Positions 17,996 to 26,180 of a DNA stretch of 64,000 bases are shown here, piece by piece; position 1 is the first letter of the stretch; every line of letters begins with the position of its first letter. The notes beneath the pieces were generated by a model. The model worked only from the letters and a program-made list of their open reading frames with translations, was not told where the DNA came from and searched no databases. The DNA is from Acidobacteriota bacterium. GTDB taxonomy: Bacteria > Acidobacteriota > Blastocatellia > UBA7656. The stretch is taken from the NCBI GenBank assembly GCA_040754075.1, contig JBFMDH010000021.1:1-64000 (forward strand). Reading direction: 5' to 3'. The position numbers and the translations under genes are program-made.

Positions 17996-19318
17996 TCAGG
18001 TCGTCACAGGCGCTTGATTTTCACCAATATGCGAAACGATTGCCGCAAGAACTAAAAACAACAGCGCGTTTGACGGAATCTGCAAATTAAAATCCGAAAA
18101 ACTATGTACCAGTAAGGCGAAAATGCCGCCGCCGCAAGCCAGCGCAACGCCTGCCAGCGTTGCATCACGCGATTGCACAGCTCGCCAAACAGCTTGACCA
18201 AGAGCCATCAAAAACCACCCCGCCAGAAGCCCCCCGATGATTCCGCAATCGGCTAAAATTTGCAGGTAATCGTTGTGGGCTTCCGAGATGACCATCTCTC
18301 CATTTGCGGCGCTATATCGCGGAAAAGCCGTTTCATAAGCGCCCAATCCATTGCCCCAAAGCGCGCGATGGCTAATCATATCCCAAGTATTTCGCCATAT
18401 CCAACTGCGATAAAAATATTTCTCCTGGGTCGTCGACGAAGTCGATAGTTGCCCGACAGTTTCCGCCGCGCGATTGATCACCTGCTCGGAACCAATCCAC
18501 ATCACCCCTGCACTGACAACGGCAATTACCAGGGTCACCAAGCCAATCCGTTTCACCGTCGCCAAGATAGTTTTTTCAGCCATCGCCGGTTGCGCAGGTT
18601 TGCCTTTTACCTGCAAACGACGACTCATCAGCCATACAAACAGCAGTCCGAGGGTGAGACTGATCAAGCCCCCGCGCGAACTGGAAACCACAATCGCAAT
18701 GCCCATCAAAATCGCCGCAAATCCGTAGAAAATCCAGCGGTCACGCGCAACCCCGCGCGCCATAATCATCGCCACAGGAAACGGCGCGAGCATCGCCAGG
18801 TATCCGGCAAAGTGATTGCGATTGACAAAGGGACCAAACGCCGAACCTTTGGTTTCCCTAAACCAGTAAAATTTGCCTTCCCAGGTGAAATGTTGAATCA
18901 GCGCAAAGGTCGCCAGCAATACCCCATAAAATACCAAAAAGGTTGACAGCCGTCCCAGGCTTTCACGTCCATTTAAAAAGTTCGCGGCAATTAAAAAAGC
19001 AATGAATAAAACCAGCAACATCAAGGTCGCGTTGCGCGTCGCTTCAACATCCGATGAAAGCCCGGCGCGGGTGCCATTGGCATCAGTAAACGCCATCCCT
19101 TGAATGAACCCGTAAATCACCAGCAATAAAATCGGCATCGCGGTTTGCGGCATAAACAGATTGATTTGTTTATCGCGAAAAATCCGCATTGCCCAGAGCA
19201 ACCCAAGCGCGGTTATCAATCCCTGCAAAATCGCTATTGACCAAGGTTCAACTGTTCCATGCGCAAGCGTCGAAAAAACAACGGCGAGCAGCAGTCCAAG
19301 GGTGATTAATCGGGTCAT
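17996..19318 (-). CDS. O-antigen ligase/polymerase family membrane protein, copy 2
   Basis: 440 residues with about 10-12 membrane segments. It aligns along its length with copy 1: an AHGTVEPWSIAILQ start, FGPFVNRNHFAGYLAMLAP in the middle, and the periplasmic GNGLGAYETAFPRYS and SEAHNDYLQILADCG motifs. The role is polymerisation or ligation of lipid-linked glycan at the periplasmic face. The start ATG at 19318 directly borders an iterated-word repeat region, so its promoter must lie within or beyond that repeat. Confidence 0.88.
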   Translation of the reverse strand: MTRLITLGLLLAVVFSTLAHGTVEPWSIAILQGLITALGLLWAMRIFRDKQINLFMPQTAMPILLLVIYGFIQGMAFTDANGTRAGLSSDVEATRNATLMLLVLFIAFLIAANFLNGRESLGRLSTFLVFYGVLLATFALIQHFTWEGKFYWFRETKGSAFGPFVNRNHFAGYLAMLAPFPVAMIMARGVARDRWIFYGFAAILMGIAIVVSSSRGGLISLTLGLLFVWLMSRRLQVKGKPAQPAMAEKTILATVKRIGLVTLVIAVVSAGVMWIGSEQVINRAAETVGQLSTSSTTQEKYFYRSWIWRNTWDMISHRALWGNGLGAYETAFPRYSAANGEMVISEAHNDYLQILADCGIIGGLLAGWFLMALGQAVWRAVQSRDATLAGVALACGGGIFALLVHSFSDFNLQIPSNALLFLVLAAIVSHIGENQAPVTT

Positions 19319-19322
19319 GGTT

Positions 19323-19560
19323 TAGGATTCAGGATGCAGGATTCAGGATTCAGGATTCAAGATTTAGGATTCAGGATACGGGAGTCAGGAGTCAGGGGAG
19401 AAGAAACGATGAAGGCGGAAGTATGAACGATGAAGGCGAAATGTTAAACGATGAACAACTGCAACCCACTGTTTAAATGAGCAATTGCAAACCGCTTTCT
19501 GTTCATCGTTCATCGTTCCTACTTCATACTTTCCTTTCCCTGAATCCTGAATCCTGTATT
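19323..19560. repeat. Inverted repeat made of iterated heptamers
   Basis: The left part (19323-19400) iterates AGGATTC words and the right end (19538-19560) carries the complement, CCTGAATCCTGAATCCTG. Nested inside, 19404-19450 iterates GAACGATGAA/GAAGTATGAA and 19500-19535 carries its complement (GTTCATCGTTCATCG). The whole spacer between the TPR gene and ligase 2 can therefore fold as one long imperfect hairpin. No gene is present. Confidence 0.8.
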
Positions 19561-19564
19561 CTAT

Positions 19565-20857
19565 CTACTCTTCTTTCAGGCTGAAATCATCGAACCACAC
19601 AGTGCCTTTCGTGGGTTCATCGTAGCTGAATTGCGGCAAGCGGCGAATGGCAATGAGTAAACCGTTGGGGGGTACATCGGGCGCAACAAAATCAATAGTC
19701 AGGCGTTTCCAATCAATGGTTCCTGCTTGAATCGCCTCGGATTTGGCTATCTCCGCATTGGTTTTTAAATCAACCACCACGACCTGCAACTCATTGGGCG
19801 CGGAAAATGCCGTGAATTTATCGGTCTTCACAAAACATTCGAGGCGGTATTTTTTTCCGGCGCTCACGGCAACCACCTGTTTAATCTCTTTCTCGAGTCG
19901 TGTCGTGTCTTTACCAACAAAATCAATTTTAAGTGAGCGCGAACCGCCATGCGCCACCGCCGTATCGAGACTGAACCGCGCATAATCCGAACGGCTGATG
20001 TTCCAATCAAACTGTGCGAAATTTTTTAATGCGTCGGATTCAAAGCCGCCATTCCACATGAAATCATTGCTGTTTACAGGGGTCTCGCTCACCAAGCCGA
20101 CCCAAAGTTCTTTGGCTTCAATGAGCGCCCCTGCCTGCATCAGGCGGTCGAGGATTTGCGCGCTTTCGGGCGCGGCAAGTTTGGCTTTGCGGTCAAGCCC
20201 CGCGAAAACTCTGGCTGCCGCATCCACCTGTTTTTGATTCACCAGAAATTGCGCGAGCGCGATGCGCGCTTTGGTGTTTTCGCTGATGACCGATTCCAGG
20301 GTTTCGACTTTGCCGCCCGAAGCGCGCCACAATAAATCAAGCGTATTGCCGACGAATTCATTGCGCGTTGATAAAGCCAATTTGAATTCCGGCAAGGCGT
20401 CTGCAAGTTTGCCTTTGCGCACCAGGAGATTACCGATGCGCCAGTGCACTTCGGAATTCGCGGGCGCAAGTTCCTGCGCTTTTCTCAGCGCCGCTTCGGC
20501 AACCTCGCGATTGCCGCGCAATTCTTCAATCGAAGCCGCAAGCAAACGATATTCATAATTATTCGGTGAAAGACTGGTGGCGCGCGCCGCGTGATAGGCA
20601 GCGCGTTCGAGGTCGCGGTCGGCATTGATGTTTAACAGTTCGGCTTCGGCAAGCCGCGCATTGAGTCGCGCCGAATCGGGAAATGTGCCGATGGCTGAAA
20701 GTAATTTATTGCGATTAAGCGGCTGGCGGTCGTCTGTGAGGGTGCCGACCACATAATGTTTAAAGATGGCATCAACCAGAAAAACCGCAATGAGGATAAC
20801 GACAACTAAAAATCCGATTCTGGCGATTAAACTTTGCAGATTGAGAGTAAATTTCAT
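19565..20857 (-). CDS. Membrane-anchored TPR protein with C-terminal carbohydrate-binding-like domain
   Basis: About 430 residues from ATG at 20857; upstream codons in the same frame overlap the preceding gene and are ignored. A transmembrane helix lies at about 14-33 (FLVVVILIAVFLVDAIF). TPR repeats follow (about 55-190, for example ARATSLSPNNYEYRLLAASIEELRG). The C-terminal part (about 275-430) has a jelly-roll pattern with FMWNGGFES and GSRSLKIDF, as in CBM-like domains of exosortase-linked TPR proteins. It lies within the export locus and probably acts as an envelope scaffold for glycan export; that role is inferred. Confidence 0.72.
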   Translation of the reverse strand: MKFTLNLQSLIARIGFLVVVILIAVFLVDAIFKHYVVGTLTDDRQPLNRNKLLSAIGTFPDSARLNARLAEAELLNINADRDLERAAYHAARATSLSPNNYEYRLLAASIEELRGNREVAEAALRKAQELAPANSEVHWRIGNLLVRKGKLADALPEFKLALSTRNEFVGNTLDLLWRASGGKVETLESVISENTKARIALAQFLVNQKQVDAAARVFAGLDRKAKLAAPESAQILDRLMQAGALIEAKELWVGLVSETPVNSNDFMWNGGFESDALKNFAQFDWNISRSDYARFSLDTAVAHGGSRSLKIDFVGKDTTRLEKEIKQVVAVSAGKKYRLECFVKTDKFTAFSAPNELQVVVVDLKTNAEIAKSEAIQAGTIDWKRLTIDFVAPDVPPNGLLIAIRRLPQFSYDEPTKGTVWFDDFSLKEE

Positions 20858-21012
20858 GGTTTCAAATGAAATAATGCAGAGCGCAACTTCAAAACAAACT
20901 CCGCCCTTTGATGGTTGAACCCTGACGGGAAATCGCTTGATGCGATAGACGAAAATGTTGATGCCTTTTGCGTTTCGCTTGCAACGCAAAGGCTGCGGCA
21001 CTGCCGGTTGAT

Positions 21013-22293
21013 TTAACCCTGCTCGGCAAATAACGCTTTGAACAAACCGGCTTCGCGCACTTGCCGGCAAATCATCTCCAAATCTTCAAGCAAACTTTCG
21101 CCATAATCGGTCGGGAATTGCTGTTTAATGGCGGTTTGAATCTGCTCAGTCGTATTGCCTTCCATCAATCGCTCCAAAACGAATCGATAATCTTCATCGA
21201 AATCGGCGATGCCCAAAAGGTTCGGCTCCGTTGTGCCGAAGGCTTTGGTATTGGCGAGTTCCATGACCCATGCACCAATCATGGCTGCCGGTTCGCTTTC
21301 CGGAAATCGTTGTTTAACGAGTTCAAGAATCATCCGTTTATCGGGAACATTCAAAAGCAACGCCAGAAAGAACCGCAGGTCGCTATCACTGACATAGGCG
21401 CGTTTGCCGACGATGGCATTTTGCCGCTTGATTTCGTCAAAGACCGGGGGAATCAAATCAATCAACTCGCCGTGCCGACGGCGCGCCTGTTCAAGCAATC
21501 GTTGAAAGCGTTCGGTTCCGCCGGTCAATTTAAATAGCGTCTGCGTCGGGTCGGCGGTCAGATAATTAAACGCCATATCGAGCGCCGAAAAGGTGGTTTG
21601 AAAATCCGCAGTGGAAATCAATTCACCCATAAAAGCATCGGTTTCGGGATGCTTCATGCCAAAGAGCAGATTCAAGGTCTGCATTTTTTTGGTGAGCATT
21701 TCATTGCGAAAAAACGGGTCGCGCGCCAGGTAAGGTTTCAGATAATCGTATTGCGGGAGGGTTTTAATATCCTGCGGGGTGCGCACGCAAATGGTTGCCG
21801 AGGGTCTGTCGAGATGAAACAAGGCGTGAATGAATTGCTTGCCCGAAGCAATCTGGCGCGTGCCGCCGACTTGCAGTAATTCGACATTTTTGAATTGCAC
21901 CTGTCCGGTTGCCAGATGCTGGTTGATATTTTGCTCAAGGTCAAAATCATAACGGCTGTGAATGCTTGAGCCTTGTAAAACCTGAAATGCGCCGCAAAAC
22001 GAATGCTGATGAATGGAGGTGGTGCCATCCAGCCAGAAATAGACATCAATATAAAACCGCTGCCCGACATAGAGCGTGATGGGCGGATTGCCGAAACGCC
22101 CTTCGACATCCATCTGACGCGGCAAATTATTTTTCGCCTGTACCCATTGCAGGATGGCGTCGGTTGCGATGTGCCGGTGCGGCGGCATTTCGTTCAAAGC
22201 GGCAGCGGCGATTTCGGGAAAACTGGTTTCATCGTAATTTTTATCGCGCCATCGTTGTTCAATGAGTTCGCCGAGTTGATTAAAAAATTGCAT
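21013..22293 (-). CDS. Cupin-domain protein of unknown function
   Basis: 426 residues, ATG at 22293 with GGGAG upstream. A cupin-like beta core lies around 70-175. The first motif contains His95-x-His97 and His112 (SIHQHSFCGAFQVLQG), and the second contains His156 and His160 (FIHALFHLD), enough ligands for one metal. The remaining 240 residues are alpha-helical and unrecognised. It lies 47 bp downstream of the NTP_transf_5 gene on the same strand, which ties it to the PqqD/kinase set. Metal-dependent oxygenase or isomerase activity is possible but not shown. Confidence 0.65.
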   Translation of the reverse strand: MQFFNQLGELIEQRWRDKNYDETSFPEIAAAALNEMPPHRHIATDAILQWVQAKNNLPRQMDVEGRFGNPPITLYVGQRFYIDVYFWLDGTTSIHQHSFCGAFQVLQGSSIHSRYDFDLEQNINQHLATGQVQFKNVELLQVGGTRQIASGKQFIHALFHLDRPSATICVRTPQDIKTLPQYDYLKPYLARDPFFRNEMLTKKMQTLNLLFGMKHPETDAFMGELISTADFQTTFSALDMAFNYLTADPTQTLFKLTGGTERFQRLLEQARRRHGELIDLIPPVFDEIKRQNAIVGKRAYVSDSDLRFFLALLLNVPDKRMILELVKQRFPESEPAAMIGAWVMELANTKAFGTTEPNLLGIADFDEDYRFVLERLMEGNTTEQIQTAIKQQFPTDYGESLLEDLEMICRQVREAGLFKALFAEQG

Positions 22294-22339
22294 ATGGTTT
22301 TTCTCCCAACTGCCTGTCGATTATGAGCTATTGACCGGC

Positions 22340-23428
22340 TCAATCGCCTGGCGTTTTAGCGGATAATGAAGCCACCTCACGCCCAAAAAATCGCGCAAAG
22401 GTTTGCGCATAGTTAGCGAGTTGAAATGGCAGTCGTGGCCATTCATTAAACGGCGCGCGCATTCTAAATGAAGCTGAAATGGCATCGGGCCAACGCGCCC
22501 GCAAAGCCTGCGGAAGCCGGCGCGGGTGGCGAAGAGTTACGGCTATCAATTCAGGCGGTCGGTGCTCTGCGGTGGTCGGTTGACACCAATGCGTGAGTAC
22601 GGTTGATAAAAACCAGTGCGGCAATTTTTGATTTTCGGCAGGCGAATCGCTGACATCGGCTCCGAGTAATTCATAAGCCAATCGCATCACCCCCAAAACC
22701 CAGTCTGCGATGTGTCTGTTTTTACCAAGGCAGCGTTGCCAGTCAATTGGCGACGGGCGATTTTCCAACATCACCGCCACATCGCATAACCACAACGGAC
22801 GCCAGACGCCATGTCGCAAAAGGTGCTGGCACAGATAACGCAAATGGTCTTCCCATCCCATCACCCGCACCTCGGTTTCACCCAATCGAACGCTTTGCGC
22901 GTGGATAAAAGCATCTTCAAAATCGGCTTCACTCCAATCGAAAATTTCTTCGTGCGTCAGGTCAAGGCAATATTTCCGATTGTCCGGCTGTTGCAAAAAA
23001 GTTTTCATGCTTGCCAGGTGTTTGGGCTGAATAATCAAATCCATATCGCCGCCAATCGGTCGCAACCCTTTTGACGGATAGAGTCGCGCCACTGCCCAGC
23101 CTTTGACCAGCAGTGGTTCGATACCTTCATTGCGCAGTAATGAAAATACTTGTTGAATATCAAGTTCGCGCCGCGCTGCATCAAGCGCCTGACGACGATA
23201 CGCCTGTTTTAATTCCATAGCGGTTTCGCTGTGAACGAAAGGGGAATCGCGCAACCGCCACCAACCAAGCCCGCTTGCTCCCGACCCCTGCAACAAGGGA
23301 TTCAACAAAGCCAGTTCGCTTGCTGATAAATCGAGCGGCGCAGGAACAGTGCGCCAGCATCCCGAAAGAAATTCGGCAAGCAAACGACCCCTAGCTTTCG
23401 GCTTCGCGTTGTCTTCAGGGTAAGTCAT
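22340..23428 (-). CDS. Nucleotidyltransferase-fold protein (NTP_transf_5)
   Basis: 362 residues. The motif KGWAVARLYP (Lys109) followed by GGDMDLII (Asp128, Asp130) is the catalytic core of the NTP_transf_5 family. This family occurs in lasso-peptide clusters and in exopolysaccharide loci beside HprK-like kinases and PqqD proteins, as here. The C-terminal half is helical (WEDHLRYLCQHLLRHG). It presumably transfers a nucleotide to a small molecule or peptide; the substrate is unknown. ATG at 23428; the upstream PqqD gene is separated by a terminator, so it may have its own promoter in the 120-bp gap. Confidence 0.82.
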   Translation of the reverse strand: MTYPEDNAKPKARGRLLAEFLSGCWRTVPAPLDLSASELALLNPLLQGSGASGLGWWRLRDSPFVHSETAMELKQAYRRQALDAARRELDIQQVFSLLRNEGIEPLLVKGWAVARLYPSKGLRPIGGDMDLIIQPKHLASMKTFLQQPDNRKYCLDLTHEEIFDWSEADFEDAFIHAQSVRLGETEVRVMGWEDHLRYLCQHLLRHGVWRPLWLCDVAVMLENRPSPIDWQRCLGKNRHIADWVLGVMRLAYELLGADVSDSPAENQKLPHWFLSTVLTHWCQPTTAEHRPPELIAVTLRHPRRLPQALRARWPDAISASFRMRAPFNEWPRLPFQLANYAQTFARFFGREVASLSAKTPGD

Positions 23429-23481
23429 GCGGAGTTACTGAGTGAAGATATTAAACCAAAACCCAAGCCGTTGGATATGCT

Positions 23482-23516
23482 CAAAAACCGAAAGCCGCGC
23501 AAGTTACGCGGCTTTC
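23482..23516 (-). terminator. Terminator after the PqqD-knottin gene
   Basis: GAAAGCCGCG (23490-23499) pairs with CGCGGCTTTC (23507-23516) over a 7-nt loop. On the minus strand the stem is followed by GTTTTTGAG. It lies 34 bp after the stop of the PqqD-knottin gene. Confidence 0.8.
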
Positions 23517-23549
23517 ATTCAACCTGAATAATTTCATCGCGCCCGACCA

Positions 23550-24020
23550 TTAAGCGCAGACATTACTGCTGCATATTCCGCTACAACATTCTGCGCTCGA
23601 TGTGCAGGGTTGCCCACTTGGGAAACAGGTTGCTGCCTGTACCGCCGATGGCGCAACGATAGAGGTAACCAACGGCAAAGCCATCGCGGCGCTGATGCCG
23701 ACACGTTTAATAACCTCTCGGCGTGATAGACCGTTTTGGTTTTTTGCTTTGGGCAATAAATGCGCTTTGCTCAGTTGGTCAAGCGCCAGCCATACCAGTT
23801 GTTCATCTGCCGGAAGCCCCGATTGCGCGGATAGAATTTGCGCGAGTTCCGCGACCTCTTTTGTCCCATCACAATGATTCCAAATGATTGCCGCTGTCTG
23901 ATTCAAACAATGCGCTTTATCGCAGGTTAAATCGTAAACCAAGGTTTCATCGGATAATTCCTGGACGACGATGCCGTCTTTTCTCGCTAGCGGTCGAACG
24001 GAATTTGAGTTATGCATCAT
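23550..24020 (-). CDS. PqqD-domain protein with internal Tat-like signal and six-cysteine knottin-like tail
   Basis: 156 residues from ATG at 24020 (GGAG upstream; an in-frame TTG at 24041 is less likely). Residues about 10-88 form a PqqD/RiPP-recognition domain (IVVQELSDETLVYDL and HCLNQTAAIIWNHCDG). Residues about 98-130 look like a signal placed in mid-protein: SRREVIKRVG, a hydrophobic stretch, then an AVQAA cleavage-type site. The last 25 residues hold Cys132, 139, 145, 146, 150 and 155, spacing C-x6-C-x5-CC-x3-C-x4-C, the inhibitor-cystine-knot pattern. Export of the tail after removal of the PqqD part is inferred. Neighbours are an HprK-like kinase upstream and an NTP_transf_5 protein downstream, matching HPr-rel-A type loci. 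Confidence 0.85.
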   Translation of the reverse strand: MMHNSNSVRPLARKDGIVVQELSDETLVYDLTCDKAHCLNQTAAIIWNHCDGTKEVAELAQILSAQSGLPADEQLVWLALDQLSKAHLLPKAKNQNGLSRREVIKRVGISAAMALPLVTSIVAPSAVQAATCFPSGQPCTSSAECCSGICSSNVCA

Positions 24021-24113
24021 GAATTCTCCAAGGTCGGGCAAATGGTTTTAAAACTGTAGAGGTAGTTAGTTTAGCCAGATGTTTTGTACAACGGGTGGAT
24101 TACTGCTGTCAAA

Positions 24114-24989
24114 TCAAATTTTTATGTCCCCTTGCTTCAACATTCCGATTAATTGTTCCACCACTTCCCGCGCCTCTCCACGCGCGCTTTTCAACAACTG
24201 CGCTCCGTTAATTGCCCGCTTCAAGGTGCTTATGGCTATCTCCGGTTGCCGCCTGGCTGAAACCGTATTGTTTAGCAATGCCAATATCGCTTTTCCGGCA
24301 GACAGGGATTTTGGTTGCCAGCGCGCCCCGCGACGATAACGGCTGACGATTACCACCCCTACAGGCAAAGGTTTGCTGCCAACGGTTGCGCCCAATTTTT
24401 CTGCCGAATATTTAATCCCCTGAAATCGCTCGCCTTCACGCACAGAGAGTTTACGCGGGTAAGCATGCAACAGTCCGCGTTCATCTAAAACCGCATACTC
24501 ATCGGAATAGTAGGTCGCCCCGGCTTTGATGAATGCCGCAACCAGTGAGGTTTTGCCGCTGAAACTGCGCCCCGGAATGATAATCGCTTTGCCTTGCCAG
24601 GCGACCGCGCCCGCATGAATAAAGACCCGCTTGGGCGCAAACTCTGCGACATATAACTGCACATCGGATTCAAAATAATCGCCAAGCCCTTTGAGGGTTT
24701 TCGTAGCCAGCAATTTTTCATCATCGCGGTAAAGCGTGTATGGCAATTGCGGTTGACGAGATTTTTTGCTTTTGACGATTGAGTATAATCTATCAACCAC
24801 AGGCGATTTCGCGACCTGCCAATTCGGCGGCAAATGGTCAAGCAACCGCTCCAGCAGTTTCGCATCATTGGCGCGAATGCCGATTTTCAGTCCGTAAGCG
24901 ACCAGTGCCAATCCGGCAGCCCATTCAATAGACTGCAATTCTTCAATTGATTTTTTATTTTTCAGGCGAGGTAGGGTCGAATAAGCCAA
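24114..24989 (-). CDS. HprK-like serine kinase
   Basis: 291 residues from TTG at 24989, supported by AGGAG 6 nt upstream. The C-terminal half is an HPr-kinase-like fold: HAGAVAWQGKAIIIPG, then the P-loop GRSFSGKT at 140-147, then YYSDEYAVLD with the catalytic-type Asp. The N-terminal 100 residues are unlike HPr kinase itself and match the HprK-related kinases found with PqqD proteins. In paeninodin-type lasso clusters such kinases phosphorylate the precursor C-terminus, which makes the downstream PqqD-knottin protein a candidate partner. Its stop is 93 bp before that gene's start. Confidence 0.83.
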   Translation of the reverse strand: MAYSTLPRLKNKKSIEELQSIEWAAGLALVAYGLKIGIRANDAKLLERLLDHLPPNWQVAKSPVVDRLYSIVKSKKSRQPQLPYTLYRDDEKLLATKTLKGLGDYFESDVQLYVAEFAPKRVFIHAGAVAWQGKAIIIPGRSFSGKTSLVAAFIKAGATYYSDEYAVLDERGLLHAYPRKLSVREGERFQGIKYSAEKLGATVGSKPLPVGVVIVSRYRRGARWQPKSLSAGKAILALLNNTVSARRQPEIAISTLKRAINGAQLLKSARGEAREVVEQLIGMLKQGDIKI

Positions 24990-25060
24990 ACACTTTCTCC
25001 TGTCTCAGTAAGTCTTTAGAAGTTGCAAGGTTTTAATCAACCATAAATTTAAAACCGGCT

Positions 25061-25495
25061 TCAAGTAAAAACCACTCGATCCGACAGGAAGAAATTGGCA
25101 AGCGCGCAAATGGAAATCGTCAGCACATTGGCAAACCGCGCATCAAGTCCTGCAAAGCTTACAAAAATCCACATAAAAATCAGATTGCCAATAATCGAAA
25201 GCGCCCCGTTGGTTAAATTGAATTTTATGAGCATCGCCGCATTGCTTGTCGAATGGCGTTCCGCCCACGTCCAACGCCTGTGCCAGATGAAATTATGCAG
25301 GACGCTCAGTTCAACGGCTAAGGCGGTCGCCAGCAGGTAATGCATTCCGGCAAGCCTTAACAGAAGGGCAAGGGTTGCGAGTTGCACGGCAATGCCGGTT
25401 GCGCCCACGGCGCTGAATTTCAACCAGCGGCGAAACAGCGTCGTGCGACTAACTGCAAATTCGTTCTCTTGTTTAATCAGTGCCTGCTCGTTCAT
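25061..25495 (-). CDS. GtrA family membrane protein
   Basis: 144 residues with four transmembrane helices, the size and pattern of GtrA (FSAVGATGIAVQLATLALLL, then HNFIWHRRWTW after helix 2, a family hallmark). GtrA proteins assist flipping or use of undecaprenyl-phosphate-linked sugars across the inner membrane. The start ATG at 25495 follows the stop of the CDP-alcohol gene by a single base (TAAGATG), so translation is coupled. The pairing suggests a lipid or lipid-linked glycan step feeding the downstream envelope genes. Confidence 0.85.
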   Translation of the reverse strand: MNEQALIKQENEFAVSRTTLFRRWLKFSAVGATGIAVQLATLALLLRLAGMHYLLATALAVELSVLHNFIWHRRWTWAERHSTSNAAMLIKFNLTNGALSIIGNLIFMWIFVSFAGLDARFANVLTISICALANFFLSDRVVFT

Positions 25496-25496
25496 C

Positions 25497-26180
25497 TTAA
25501 ATTTTCTCGGCGCGATAGAGCGTCAAGGTATTGCGCGCCACTGAAATGATTAACACCACCAGCATCAATGCAATGGCAATGACACACGCCGGGTCGAAAA
25601 ATTTATAGGCGGTTCCGAAAACTTTCACCGAAGGTTTAAAGAAAGCGTAAACATTGCCGACGGCAAGCAGTATTCTTAGTTCCGTCGGACTGAATTTGAA
25701 TAATGAGATTCTGAATTCGCCTATCGTATAAGTCGCTAAGAAAGAATCCATCATCAGCAACAGATAGCCGATGAGCGAAAAGATGGCAACCATCGGCGTG
25801 ATGTAGGTCGAAAGCGCCAAGCCGGTGAATAAAAACAACGAACCGAAAGCATCAACCATATGGTCAACATAAAAGCCATAACGCGGACGTTGTTTATCGC
25901 GAAATCGCGCCAGCGTCCCATCGAGACTATCGCCATACCAATTCACCAACAATAAAACATTGACAATGAGCAAAGCCGGCGACCACCAGCGCGCCGCCGC
26001 ATAAGCGATGCCCGCGAAAAACATCGCCGCAAGCCCAAGCGTCGTCAGATGGTCGGGCATCAACCACGCGGGCGCGTGACGCGCAAAAAAATGAAGACAC
26101 CGGCGTTCAAGCGGCGCGATGAAACTGGTTTGCACGCGCACCGCATTTTTAAAATTTGCATTGAGCATAGACTCTGCCAT
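25497..26180 (-). CDS. CDP-alcohol phosphatidyltransferase family protein
   Basis: 227 residues with about six membrane helices. The family motif is present: Asp87-Gly88-x2-Ala91-Arg92, then Gly102, Asp106 and Asp110 (DGTLAR...YGFYVDHMVD), with nine residues instead of the common eight before Gly102. All metal-binding aspartates are intact. The enzyme transfers a phospho-alcohol from a CDP donor to an acceptor in the inner membrane; the acceptor is not predictable. It is first in a coupled pair with GtrA and heads the minus-strand run that includes the HprK-like and PqqD-knottin genes. Confidence 0.87.
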   Translation of the reverse strand: MAESMLNANFKNAVRVQTSFIAPLERRCLHFFARHAPAWLMPDHLTTLGLAAMFFAGIAYAAARWWSPALLIVNVLLLVNWYGDSLDGTLARFRDKQRPRYGFYVDHMVDAFGSLFLFTGLALSTYITPMVAIFSLIGYLLLMMDSFLATYTIGEFRISLFKFSPTELRILLAVGNVYAFFKPSVKVFGTAYKFFDPACVIAIALMLVVLIISVARNTLTLYRAEKI

